Shown here piece by piece: positions 38,064-46,752 of a stretch of DNA of 64,000 bases. Every line of letters begins with the position of its first letter. The stretch's first letter is position 1. A program made the position numbers and the translations under genes. Origin of the DNA: Propionicimonas sp. (GTDB lineage: Bacteria > Actinomycetota > Actinomycetes > Propionibacteriales > Propionibacteriaceae); assembly GCA_013791955.1 (NCBI GenBank), contig VMSW01000007.1, positions 1 through 64,000 of the forward strand, read 5' to 3'. Below the pieces are notes generated by a model. That model saw nothing but the letters and a program-made list of their open reading frames with translations, made no database searches and was not told the origin of the DNA.

Positions 38064-39242
38064 GTGGCCGCGCAAGCGACTGCCGAGCAGCGCAACTGGT
38101 TCACCGCGGCCGGTCTGATTTCGATCGCCGCCACGGTGGCCGCGATGCTGGTGTTCGTCCTGAGCCAGCCGTTGGGTCCGGGCATGCTCGGCGATCTTGA
38201 GATCTACAAAGGCGCGATCGCTTATGGCTTGAGCGGTCAGCCCCTCTACGACTGGGTCTACCTGCACCCCACCGTGCATGGTCTTGGCTTTACCTATCCG
38301 CCCTTCGCTGCGTTGCTGCTCTCCTGGCTGGTACCTCTGGATCTTGGGGCGGCCAAGGTCATCTGGACGGTGCTCACGTTCGTCATCGCGATCGCCTGCA
38401 TCAACCTGCTGGTTCGCAGCGGGCTGGCCAATGCCCGTCCGGGTGAGCCCCCGAGGGCGGTACAGATCGCCTGGACCGCCGGGCTGGCGATTCCGTTCAT
38501 GTTCACCTACCCCTTCCTGCACAACTTGATCGTCGGTCAGGTGAGCCTGTTTGTGATCGCGTTGGCGCTGTTTGATCACCAATTGCCGCGCAAATGGCAA
38601 GGCGTGCTGGTGGGGCTGGCCGCGGCCATCAAGCTAACCCCGCTGGTGTTCGTGCCGTACTTCCTGATCACCAGGCAGTGGCGCCAGGCCGCGGTGGCCA
38701 CTGGCACTTTCGCCGGCGCCAGTTTGTTAGCTTTCGCGGTGCTGCCGCAGGCGTCCATCGTCTACTGGACCGAGAAGCTGTGGCAGACCGGACGGGTCGG
38801 CCGCACCGAATCGACGGTCAGCAAGTCGTTGCTCAGCTTCCTCACCCGCCTGATGGGTGATGCCACGGCCACCAAAGTCGCTTGGCTGGTGCTGGCGGCA
38901 GCCGTGACCGTGGTGGCGTTCTGGTGGGCCCGGCGCAGCTATCAGGCCGGCGACCTGCTCGGCGCCACTTTGATGGTCGGCACTCTGTCAGTGGCCGTGT
39001 CACCGATTTCGTGGCCACACCACCAACTGTGGCTGATCCTGGTCGGCTGCTGGTGGGCGCTGCAGCCGGGCCGGTTGCCGAAGGTCCTGGCGGCAATTCT
39101 GTTGGTGATCTTCGTGATCTATCCAGCATTCGAGGATTACCCCAGTGTCTCGGGCCTGCTCGCGGTCGGGGTTGAGTTGCCAACGCTGGCGGTGCTGCTG
39201 GTGCTCGGCTTCGGGCCGCGATCTGCTGCGAGGTCGCAGTGA
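38064..39242 (+). CDS. GT87-family membrane mannosyltransferase (DUF2029)
   Basis: GTG 38064 follows AAGAGGAG. The 392-residue protein has about ten membrane segments. GDLEIYKGA in the first outer loop carries the acidic residue typical of GT-C enzymes, and GFTYPPFAALLL, AAAIKLTPLVFVPYF and SPISWPHHQLWL are GT87 markers. Family members add mannose from polyprenyl-phosphomannose to phosphatidylinositol mannosides or lipomannan. The next gene, also GT87, overlaps it by four bases. Confidence 0.88.
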   Translation: MAAQATAEQRNWFTAAGLISIAATVAAMLVFVLSQPLGPGMLGDLEIYKGAIAYGLSGQPLYDWVYLHPTVHGLGFTYPPFAALLLSWLVPLDLGAAKVIWTVLTFVIAIACINLLVRSGLANARPGEPPRAVQIAWTAGLAIPFMFTYPFLHNLIVGQVSLFVIALALFDHQLPRKWQGVLVGLAAAIKLTPLVFVPYFLITRQWRQAAVATGTFAGASLLAFAVLPQASIVYWTEKLWQTGRVGRTESTVSKSLLSFLTRLMGDATATKVAWLVLAAAVTVVAFWWARRSYQAGDLLGATLMVGTLSVAVSPISWPHHQLWLILVGCWWALQPGRLPKVLAAILLVIFVIYPAFEDYPSVSGLLAVGVELPTLAVLLVLGFGPRSAARSQ

Positions 39243-40441
39243 TTGAGCGAGGAGAGACCGAGCCTGCGGTGACCGAGCTGGCTGCTACCGATTCCAGGTT
39301 CCGGGCTGCCGTGTGGACTCTCGCTGCACTGGTGCTGATAGGTGCCTTCGTGAACGAACTCGTCGCGGGAACCCAGCGCTATCAGCTGGACTTCTTCGTC
39401 TACCGCAGCTCGATTCAGTCCTGGCTGTCCGGACAGGGTCTGTACAGCTTCAGCATCACCGTCTTCGACGGCCAATTCCCATTTACCTACCCGCCATTCG
39501 CAGCGCTAGCGCTGGCCTGGGTAGGGCTCGTCCCGATTCATTGGGGGCAGGCCATCTGGTTAACCGTCCAGTTAGGGGTTGCGCTGGGGCTGGTGTGGTT
39601 GGTTGTGCGTCGGGTACTGCCAGGTCGAGTTCCAGCCAGCTGGCTTGGCGATGCCGTCATCTTGATTGCCTGGATGGTGGCCATCCTCAATGCCCCGATC
39701 GCCCAGTCGCTGATGCTGGGCCAGGTGAGTTTGGTCATGGTGGCCCTGGTAGTTGTCGATTTCGTGGTGGTTCCCGCCAAGTTCAGGGGAATCCTCACCG
39801 GGATCACGGCGGCCGTGAAACTCCTGCCGCTGATCTTCCTGCCTTACTTCCTGGTGACCAGGCAGTGGCGCGCGGCGGCAAACACCGCAGGCGGGTTTGC
39901 TGCGGCCACTGGGTTGGCCTTCCTGGTGTTGCCGCAGGAATCGCTGCTCTTCTGGACTCAGATGATCTTCCAGACCGGTCGAGTGGGGGAGGTTTCCTCG
40001 CTGCGGAACAAATCGCTATTGGCGCTGTTGAGCCAGTGGGGCTTGAACTCGACCTGGTTGTGGCTGGGCTTGGCGGCGGCGTTCACGGCCTTCGGGTTGT
40101 GGCGGGCGGCGCAGCATCATCGACGCGGCGAAGAGTTCGCCGCCATGGTCGTGGTCGGGTTGCTGTCTGGTCTGGTTGCGCCGCTTACTTGGCTGCATCA
40201 TCTGGTGTGGCTAACGCTCGCCATGATCTACCTTGCCCTGGTGGGCCGGCGTTGGATGCTGGCCGCTGCGGCGATTTGGGTCGCCTTCTGCTTCTTTTCA
40301 CCGGTAGTTGCCTCGCTGGCTTCTGGGCCGATTTGGCTGATGATCCTCCAGTCAGCGACGACGTTGACATTGGCCGCGTTTGTGCTCACCGGGCTGCCCC
40401 GCCCGACTCCGGTCGCTGGTGTTGGACGTGGCGATGGCTGA
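39239..40441 (+). CDS. second GT87-family membrane mannosyltransferase
   Basis: GTG 39239 overlaps the stop of the preceding GT87 gene (GTGA). The 400-residue protein has the same markers: LDFFVYRSSIQSW, FTYPPFAALALAW, AAVKLLPLIFLPYF and APLTWLHHLVWL. The two are clear paralogues and probably arose by tandem duplication. Likely work is in stepwise mannosylation of envelope glycolipids, with a polyprenyl-linked donor; the exact linkage is unknown. Confidence 0.88.
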   Translation: MIERGETEPAVTELAATDSRFRAAVWTLAALVLIGAFVNELVAGTQRYQLDFFVYRSSIQSWLSGQGLYSFSITVFDGQFPFTYPPFAALALAWVGLVPIHWGQAIWLTVQLGVALGLVWLVVRRVLPGRVPASWLGDAVILIAWMVAILNAPIAQSLMLGQVSLVMVALVVVDFVVVPAKFRGILTGITAAVKLLPLIFLPYFLVTRQWRAAANTAGGFAAATGLAFLVLPQESLLFWTQMIFQTGRVGEVSSLRNKSLLALLSQWGLNSTWLWLGLAAAFTAFGLWRAAQHHRRGEEFAAMVVVGLLSGLVAPLTWLHHLVWLTLAMIYLALVGRRWMLAAAAIWVAFCFFSPVVASLASGPIWLMILQSATTLTLAAFVLTGLPRPTPVAGVGRGDG

Positions 40442-42095
40442 CGCTGCTGAGCTGGCCGCGATTACTGATGCTTCGTTGATCCCCGGACGGGGCTGGACGC
40501 GGCGCCTGGAAGCAGTGGTGTTCGACGGAGTGACCCTCGTGCACTACCGCCGTCGGCTTGACCGTCCAGATCGGCCGTGGATCCGAATGGGGGCGGTGAG
40601 TGATGCAGCCACTGGGCCGGGCGAGCTCACCTGGATCGGTGGACGGCTGCACTGCCGGGTCCTTGAGGCTGCCGGTGCGCTGACCTATCGACTGACTTCC
40701 GACGGCTGGCAGCCCACCTCCGACCGCCCTTGGCAGCCACCGCCACGCCAGCAGCTGTCGCTGACCGCCGAGGTGGCTGACGCAGTGGGGTTGCTGCGGG
40801 CTGCGAGCGTATGCGAGCGCACCTGGCCGCAGGCCTTGGTCGATGAGGCCGGCTCGATTTTTGGCTACCAACGTCGCCCCGATGGGCGCTGGCAGCGTTC
40901 AAGTTGCCTACGGCTGGCCGATCCGCAGTTCGCCGATGCGACCAACTCCTCGGTGAAGCTGGCCCAGGTCACCGGTGATCGTGATGCCACCGTAACTCCC
41001 TGGGGTGAGCGGCTGCCCACCCTGAGCAGGTCCCGGGCCACCGCAGGGATTCGCGGCACCGACCTGGGCGTGCGCTTCGAGCACGAGGGCCGCAGTTTCC
41101 TGCTTTTCGGTGACACCCACTGGACGCGGCCCTGGCTGGTGCTGCGCGATTCGATCGCCGAAGTGTTCGACGATGAGCCCCTGCCTACCGTTCGCTTCCA
41201 CGGGTCACCCCTGCAGCTGCGCGGTGGCGGGGCCACCATGGGTGAGTACGACGTGCCGTTGGACGCCTTCAGCCACCAAGGCGAGCTGTACGGCCTGTTC
41301 AGTTCCAATCACAACCAGCACCGACAGACGATGGGCCGCTCGATCCTGGCTCGTTGCGTTGACCCGGGCCTGGCGCCGGACCCGAAGCGGCGGCATCGTC
41401 CGATCCGGTTCCAGGCCCTGGCCACCCTCAGTGATTGGCACTTCATCAACGTCTCAGTGCAGCTGCGCCCGGCCGCCGAAGTGCCTGGCTGCGGTCGCGA
41501 GGGCGAGGTGTTGCTCCTGTGGGGAACTGGGTCCTATCGCGCCTCCGAAATTCGCCTTGCCATGCTGGACGCCGCTGGCCTGGCCCGCCTTTCTCGACTG
41601 AGCGGGCCGGTGGCCACCGCCGAACTCGGCCTGCGGTATTGGGACGGTGGTGGCTGGTCTGATGATGAGTTGGCGGCGGCCCCGTTGTTCCGTCCCGGTG
41701 CGTTCGGGGAACTCTCGGTGCGCTGGATTCCGGCGGCTGGCCGCTATGCGCTGCTCACCGCCACCGGCCCGGAAGACCCGGCTGGCAACGCGATCACTCT
41801 GCGCTGGGCCGACCAACCGGCAGGGCCCTGGACGTCCCGGCTGCGGCTGCTGGACTGGGTGGCCAAGGGCATGTCGCCAGATCCGTTCACCCGCTTCATC
41901 AAGGCCAGCCACGATGATCAGGTAGCTGAGGCGATCTTCCCGGCCCAAGCCAAGGGCAATGGCGCCGCCTATGCCCCCTACCTGTTCGATAGCCGCCTGG
42001 AGGCCGACGAGTTGGTGCTGCGCTACACGCTTTCGACCTGGAATCCCTACCAGGTGGTGTTGTTGGAGCACCGGCTGGTGCCCGGGGAGTTCTAG
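40434..42095 (+). CDS. DUF4185-like beta-propeller protein
   Basis: ATG 40434 overlaps the GT87 gene by eight bases. The 553-residue protein has no signal peptide. Motifs such as GTDLGVRFEHEGRSFLLFGDTH, GELYGLFSS, WHFINVSVQLRP and VLLLWGTGSYRASEIRLA fit DUF4185 or glycosidase-like propellers that bind or cut sugars. Coupling to two mannosyltransferases hints at glycan metabolism. Its TAG overlaps the stop of the convergent TMEM175 gene in CTAG. Confidence 0.75.
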   Translation: MADAAELAAITDASLIPGRGWTRRLEAVVFDGVTLVHYRRRLDRPDRPWIRMGAVSDAATGPGELTWIGGRLHCRVLEAAGALTYRLTSDGWQPTSDRPWQPPPRQQLSLTAEVADAVGLLRAASVCERTWPQALVDEAGSIFGYQRRPDGRWQRSSCLRLADPQFADATNSSVKLAQVTGDRDATVTPWGERLPTLSRSRATAGIRGTDLGVRFEHEGRSFLLFGDTHWTRPWLVLRDSIAEVFDDEPLPTVRFHGSPLQLRGGGATMGEYDVPLDAFSHQGELYGLFSSNHNQHRQTMGRSILARCVDPGLAPDPKRRHRPIRFQALATLSDWHFINVSVQLRPAAEVPGCGREGEVLLLWGTGSYRASEIRLAMLDAAGLARLSRLSGPVATAELGLRYWDGGGWSDDELAAAPLFRPGAFGELSVRWIPAAGRYALLTATGPEDPAGNAITLRWADQPAGPWTSRLRLLDWVAKGMSPDPFTRFIKASHDDQVAEAIFPAQAKGNGAAYAPYLFDSRLEADELVLRYTLSTWNPYQVVLLEHRLVPGEF

Positions 42096-42760
42096 GCGTC
42101 GGCGTCCTCCACGACCGGAGATGGGGTCGGGGTCGGCTTGCCGTCGAGTAGCCGGTCCAAAGCCCAGCGGGCCGGACGCACCGCGGCCAGCGTCAGCAAG
42201 GCCCAGTAGCCAGCGCCGGGGATCAGCAGCGCCAGGGTCAAAGCCAGTACCAGCAGCAGCACATTGACCACGCTGGCGCGCAATCGCGACACCGGCACCG
42301 AATGGCCCGGCGCCCAGGCTTCCGGGTGGCGGCGCAACAGCCAGATCATCGCGGTAAGGAAGGCCGAAGCGGTCAGCATCGTGCCGATGTAGATCGCGTA
42401 CTGCACCGGATCATGCTTCAGGGAACCCGTCATGGCGGTGGCTACCGGCAATGCCACCATCGCCGCCAGCCAGGCCATGTTTAGCCAGAACAGGCCGCGG
42501 GTTTCCCGCTCGACATCGGCGAACAGGCGGTGGTGGGCCCGCCAATACCGCGCGATGATCGCGAAACTGAGGGCGAAGCTGAACAAGGCGTTGGCGTTCT
42601 GACTCAGATAGCCAACCGCGCTGAGCCCTTCATCGGCCGCCTGGCCGACCCCGTCCATCAACGGCAGGATGAGCAGCGTCAGCGCGATCGCCACCGCAGC
42701 GTCGGAAAAGAAGACCAAGCGTTCGACCGGAGCCATCAGCAATTCGCGGTCGGTGGACAC
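42092..42760 (-). CDS. TMEM175/DUF1211-family membrane protein
   Basis: GTG 42760 follows AAGGAG and is preferred to ATG 42736 (MAPVERL). The 222-residue protein has the first-helix signature ERLVFFSDAAVAIALTLLILPL, with the FSDAVxAIxxTLL pattern of the TMEM175 ion channel family, and about six membrane segments. Bacterial members conduct potassium as tetramers. It lies downstream of the nif operon, separated from it by a repeat. Confidence 0.85.
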   Translation of the reverse strand: MSTDRELLMAPVERLVFFSDAAVAIALTLLILPLMDGVGQAADEGLSAVGYLSQNANALFSFALSFAIIARYWRAHHRLFADVERETRGLFWLNMAWLAAMVALPVATAMTGSLKHDPVQYAIYIGTMLTASAFLTAMIWLLRRHPEAWAPGHSVPVSRLRASVVNVLLLVLALTLALLIPGAGYWALLTLAAVRPARWALDRLLDGKPTPTPSPVVEDADA

Positions 42761-42811
42761 GGGCACTCCTTCAGCAGGCGATGCCAGCGAGGTTAGCAGC
42801 GCCCAACCGCA

Positions 42812-42900
42812 GGTCCGTCCCCGTGAGCTGCGCGCCGGAACCGTCCCCATGCGCTGTAGGCGGGGACGGTTCCCGTGCGCTGCGCATCGGAACCGTCCCC
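42812..42900. repeat. second copy of the GGAACCGTCCCC palindromic repeat, after nifV
   Basis: GGAACCGTCCCC (42837-42848) pairs with GGGGACGGTTCC (42862-42873), and a third arm GGAACCGTCCCC is at 42889-42900. The leading half GGTCCGTCCCCGTGAGCTGC (from 42812) matches the element at 28770. It may terminate the nif transcript, which ends at 42917. Confidence 0.85.
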
Positions 42901-42916
42901 GCGTGCAGGTGGCGGG

Positions 42917-44020
42917 TCAGGCGGTGGGGTTGAGCAGGTCGTCGAGTTGGGCGGGGTTGAGGTGGTGTTGCTGGGCGTCGGCAGCCAGGCGCAGCTTCGC
43001 GGTGAGCTCGACCAGATCGCCGACCTCACCTAAGAGGGCGGCGACGGCTGCTCGGCCGCTGTGGTGGCCTAGGCGCAGGTTTCGTTGGGCGCCGACCATT
43101 TCAGGTGGGTAGGGCTCGTAGGTGGTGGGGTCATTGGCGATGGCGGCGACGTGGAGGCCGGATTCGGCGGTGAAGATGTCGGTGCCGATGACCGGGGTGT
43201 GGCCCGGGATCGGCCGGTTGATCCATTCGCTGAGCATGGTGGCGGCGCCTTTGCTGGCGCGCAGGTCGTAGTGAGCGCCCTGCTGGACGCTGAGGTAGGC
43301 GGCGACCTGCTCGGTGTGGGAAATGCCGGCCCGCTCGCCGAGGCCCAATAGGGCGACATCAGCCCAGGCTGCGCCAGCTTCGAGGGCAGCGATGGCCCCG
43401 GCGGTGGCCATGCCAAAGTCATTGTGTAGATGGACGCCGACCTCGCCGGCAAAAGTGGTGCGAACCGCCGAGACCAGCTCTGCCAGCAGACCTGGCGAAA
43501 GCACTCCCACGGTGTCGGCGATCCGCACCCGGTCGGCCCCGGCGGCCGAGGCTGCTGCGGTGATGTCGAGGAGGAAGTCGACATCGGTCCGGCTGGCATC
43601 TTCGAGTCCTACCGAGACGTAGCTGATCCCCGCCTCGCGGGCGATGGTCACCAGGCGGCCGATTTCGGCCAGCGCCCAGTTGCGATCACGGCCGAGCCGG
43701 CTGGCCAGGTGGCGATCGGAGATGGGTAACGCGAAGGAGACTACTTCGGGGTCAAGGGCTGCGGCGGCCTGGATGTCATCGGCCCGGGCCCGGCACCAGA
43801 TGGCTCGGCGCACCCCGGGGGCGAAGCGAGCGGCGATGGCCATCAGGTCGGTCAGGGGCTCAGCCCCGTAGGCGAGTTCGGTGACGGCATGGCCGAGTTC
43901 GATTTCCTCCACCCCGATCCGGGCCAAGGCGGCGATCAGGGCCGCCTTCTGCACGGTGGTCAGATAAGGGACGGGCGCCTGGGCGCCTTCCCGCAAGGTC
44001 GTATCGATCAGCCGTCCCAT
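42917..44020 (-). CDS. nifV: homocitrate synthase NifV
   Basis: The 367-residue protein has the DRE-TIM barrel motifs: LIDTTLREGAQAP at the start, VGLEDASRTDVDFLLD, and the metal-binding VHLHNDFGMATAGAIAALEAGA. GLGERAGI and ESGLHVAAI follow. It condenses acetyl-CoA with 2-oxoglutarate to homocitrate, the organic acid of FeMo-cofactor. It is last in the nif operon, nine bases after nifB. A leucine-type 2-isopropylmalonate synthase is excluded by the size and by the nif context. Confidence 0.95.
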   Translation of the reverse strand: MGRLIDTTLREGAQAPVPYLTTVQKAALIAALARIGVEEIELGHAVTELAYGAEPLTDLMAIAARFAPGVRRAIWCRARADDIQAAAALDPEVVSFALPISDRHLASRLGRDRNWALAEIGRLVTIAREAGISYVSVGLEDASRTDVDFLLDITAAASAAGADRVRIADTVGVLSPGLLAELVSAVRTTFAGEVGVHLHNDFGMATAGAIAALEAGAAWADVALLGLGERAGISHTEQVAAYLSVQQGAHYDLRASKGAATMLSEWINRPIPGHTPVIGTDIFTAESGLHVAAIANDPTTYEPYPPEMVGAQRNLRLGHHSGRAAVAALLGEVGDLVELTAKLRLAADAQQHHLNPAQLDDLLNPTA

Positions 44021-44029
44021 GATGGCGCC

Positions 44030-45316
44030 CTATCCGCAGCCGGTGCCGGGGCCGGAGCACGAGGTGGCGCAGTCCCGCGGGGGCAGTGCCCGGCGCGGCT
44101 CGCGGCCAGCGAACACATCGGTGACCGCCTCGGAAATCAGTCCGTCCGACTCGTGCACGCTCAGCCCGGCGCCCTTGAGCACCATGCTGGGGGTCTCGCC
44201 GACCTGATGACAGATGAGGGCTTTGCAGTCGCTCATGATGCCCGCCAGCATCGCCCAGCGACCCGCGCCGCCGCCCGCAGGTGGGGTGCGGCGCTTGTCG
44301 ATCAGGCGCGGCGTGATTCGGCCATCGATGTTGGTGTTCTCATAGATCAGCAGGAAGTCGGCCCCGCCCAGGTGCTGGTTGACCAGGTAACCCTCCTGGC
44401 TACACACCGCGATGTAGGGACGCACCTTCGCCGGCGCTTTTGCGGCCAGCAATCGATCAATGGCCTCGCCGGTGTGCTCGTCGCCGAGAATGCCGACCGC
44501 ATCAGCTCGACAGCGCTGGCAGTGGGTCATCTGCTCGATGTGCGGCTCGGAGACTCGGCGGGCGACGGTGATTTCTTCGGGCGTTGGCGCCCGCAACTCG
44601 CCGAAGGGGGTGCCCTCAACTGGGTAGAGCGGCAGGTTGTTCATCGTGTCGGCACCCAACTCGCCAGCCACCCTGGCCACCTCGCCGATGCCCTCCAGGG
44701 TCACCCCTGGCACCAGGATGGTGTTGATCTTCACCGTCACGCCGCGCTCCTTCAGCCCGGCGATTGAGGCCAGCTGGCGCGAAAGGATCAACTCGCCCGC
44801 CTCGCGACCCCGATACACCTGACGTCCATCGCGCACCCAGCGGTAGATCTGGCCACCAATTTCCGGATCGACGGTGTTGAGCGTGATGGTGACGTGGCTG
44901 ACGCCCAACTCGGCGACGGCATCAAGGTGATTGGCCAACTCCAAGCCGTTGCTGGAAACGCACAGCAGCAGGTCGGGGTGACGCTGCTTGACCAACTCAA
45001 GGCTGGCCAGCGTCGCCTCAGCATTGGCGAACGGGTCACCAGGACCGGCGATCCCGACCACGGCCAGATTCGGCAGATCAGCTCGCACCGCGTCCACGTA
45101 GTTGGCAGCCTGTGCCGGGCTGAGGACGGTGGAGGAGACGCCGGGACGAGACTCCGAGACGCAGTCGAACTTCCGGTTGCAGTAGTTGCACTGCACATTG
45201 CATTTGGGCGCCACCGGCAGGTGGACCCGCGCGGTCCGGGCCCGAGCGGCCTCATCGAAGCAGGGATGCTCACTGCGCGCGATCTTGGTCGGGGTCAAAG
45301 GTGGGTTGAGGCTCAT
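44030..45316 (-). CDS. nifB: FeMo-cofactor biosynthesis protein NifB with NifX-like C-terminal domain
   Basis: ATG 45316 is preferred; GAGGAG eight bases upstream overlaps the nifN stop. The radical-SAM cluster Cys are 39, 43 and 46 (CNVQCNYC), followed by NRKFDCVSESRPGV typical of NifB, and VGIAGPGDPFAN for SAM binding. After about residue 295 a NifX/NifY-like domain follows (VRPYIAVCSQEGYLVNQHLGGAD), ending CSGPGTGCG. NifB makes the 8Fe-9S-C core (NifB-co). No separate nifX gene is present, so the fused domain may be the only one. Confidence 0.97.
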   Translation of the reverse strand: MSLNPPLTPTKIARSEHPCFDEAARARTARVHLPVAPKCNVQCNYCNRKFDCVSESRPGVSSTVLSPAQAANYVDAVRADLPNLAVVGIAGPGDPFANAEATLASLELVKQRHPDLLLCVSSNGLELANHLDAVAELGVSHVTITLNTVDPEIGGQIYRWVRDGRQVYRGREAGELILSRQLASIAGLKERGVTVKINTILVPGVTLEGIGEVARVAGELGADTMNNLPLYPVEGTPFGELRAPTPEEITVARRVSEPHIEQMTHCQRCRADAVGILGDEHTGEAIDRLLAAKAPAKVRPYIAVCSQEGYLVNQHLGGADFLLIYENTNIDGRITPRLIDKRRTPPAGGGAGRWAMLAGIMSDCKALICHQVGETPSMVLKGAGLSVHESDGLISEAVTDVFAGREPRRALPPRDCATSCSGPGTGCG

Positions 45317-45326
45317 AGCCAACTCC

Positions 45327-46751
45327 TCACATGTAGGCGTAACCGACGGCGGATTCGTCCTGGCGGACTTGAATCAAGGTGTTGATGACCCGGTCGAACA
45401 GGTCCTGAGTGCCCCGGTAGCCGAGGTGCCGTAACCGCTGCGCGCCGACCCGGTCGTGAATCGGCAGGCCCACCCGAATCAGTGGGATGCCCAACCGGCG
45501 GGACGTCGCATAACCCTTGGAGTGACCGATCAGCAGGTCGGGCTTGAGCTCGGCCGCGCGGGCTTCGATCTCGTGGAAGTCACCGTCATCGAGCACCTCG
45601 ATGTCAGCGGCCCGAGCTGGGGTGAGTTTGGCGATCTCGGTAGTCAGTTGGCCGGAGCGGCCACCGCTGGCCACCAGCAGGGTCTTGATGCCGATTTCGG
45701 AAAGGAAGGCGGTCACCCCGACCACCAGATCCTCATCGCCGTACACGATCGCGGTGCGGTCGGCGGCGTACTTGTGGCCATCGATGTAGGCGTCCACCAA
45801 GCGGCCGCGTTCGGCGTCCAGCCAGTGGGGCATCGGCTGTCCCGACAACTCGGTGAGTCGGTCGGTGAAGGTATCGACCAGCCGAATCCCGATCGGCAGC
45901 GGCATTCGCAGATGCTCCACCCCGAACTGTTCCTGGAGCACCTCGCCGGCCAGGTCGACCCCAGGGGTGACCATGCCGCCCAAGGTGATTGAGGCCAGCG
46001 CGTGGCCGGCGCCAGCCACTGCGGTGGCGGTGGTGCCGCCACCGGGCAGCTTCTCGTAGCGGGCAACGGTCACCCCGTCCAGCCGTTCGGAGTAGTCGGG
46101 GATCAGCGCATGCGGCAGGCCGTAGCCGGCGACGATCTCGCTGAGGTGGCGCAGGTCGGCGGTGGAGACGATGCCGGGGAAGAGGTTCACCGACTCGGTC
46201 TCCTCGCCGACCTCGGCGAGTTCCTTCACCACTGCGGTCACCGCGGCGTGGTAGCCGTCGGCATGAGTGCCGGCGAAGGAGGGTGTGGGCGCGAAGACGA
46301 GTTCGGGGGTGGCCTGGCCGGTCTCGGCGCGCAACCCCGTTTCGGGATCCTTGATGCGGGTGATCATCCCCGGGACGTCCTCGCCGATGGTCTCGGTCAG
46401 GCAGGTGGACGCCAGCCCGATCATCAGCGGCTTGTAAACCCGGGACACATTGGCCACACCGACGCGCAGGTTTTCCTCGCCGCCGAACACGGTGGCCGCC
46501 TCGCCGACTGAGGAGGAGGCGATGTCCATCGGTTCGGAGAAGTGGCTGATCAGGTAGCGCCGAATGTAGGTGGCACAACCCTGCGAGCCGTGCAGGAACG
46601 GGACGGTGCCCTCGAAGCCCACATAGGCCAGGCAGGCGCCCAGCGGCATGCACATCCGGCAGGCGTTCGTGGTGGAGGACGACTTGGTTTCCGTCGAGCT
46701 TGGCACCTTGGACTGGTCGGCCAGGGCCTTCGGCAGTTCGGTGATGGACAC
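45327..46751 (-). CDS. nifN: nitrogenase cofactor scaffold protein NifN
   Basis: GTG 46751 follows AAGGAGGTG, one base after the nifE stop; longer frames have no support. The 474-residue protein is NifK-like: CRMCMPLGACLAYVGFEGTVPFLHGSQGCATYIRRYL, then STCLTETIGEDVPGMI. With NifE it forms the scaffold on which NifB-co matures to FeMo-cofactor. Its position between nifE and nifB and its lack of the full NifK P-cluster surroundings separate it from NifK. Confidence 0.95.
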   Translation of the reverse strand: MSITELPKALADQSKVPSSTETKSSSTTNACRMCMPLGACLAYVGFEGTVPFLHGSQGCATYIRRYLISHFSEPMDIASSSVGEAATVFGGEENLRVGVANVSRVYKPLMIGLASTCLTETIGEDVPGMITRIKDPETGLRAETGQATPELVFAPTPSFAGTHADGYHAAVTAVVKELAEVGEETESVNLFPGIVSTADLRHLSEIVAGYGLPHALIPDYSERLDGVTVARYEKLPGGGTTATAVAGAGHALASITLGGMVTPGVDLAGEVLQEQFGVEHLRMPLPIGIRLVDTFTDRLTELSGQPMPHWLDAERGRLVDAYIDGHKYAADRTAIVYGDEDLVVGVTAFLSEIGIKTLLVASGGRSGQLTTEIAKLTPARAADIEVLDDGDFHEIEARAAELKPDLLIGHSKGYATSRRLGIPLIRVGLPIHDRVGAQRLRHLGYRGTQDLFDRVINTLIQVRQDESAVGYAYM

Positions 46752-46752
46752 C

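Noticed and set aside
45317-45322. TTG 45322 as nifB start
   Set aside because: ATG 45316 is better spaced from GAGGAG; the TTG adds only two residues.
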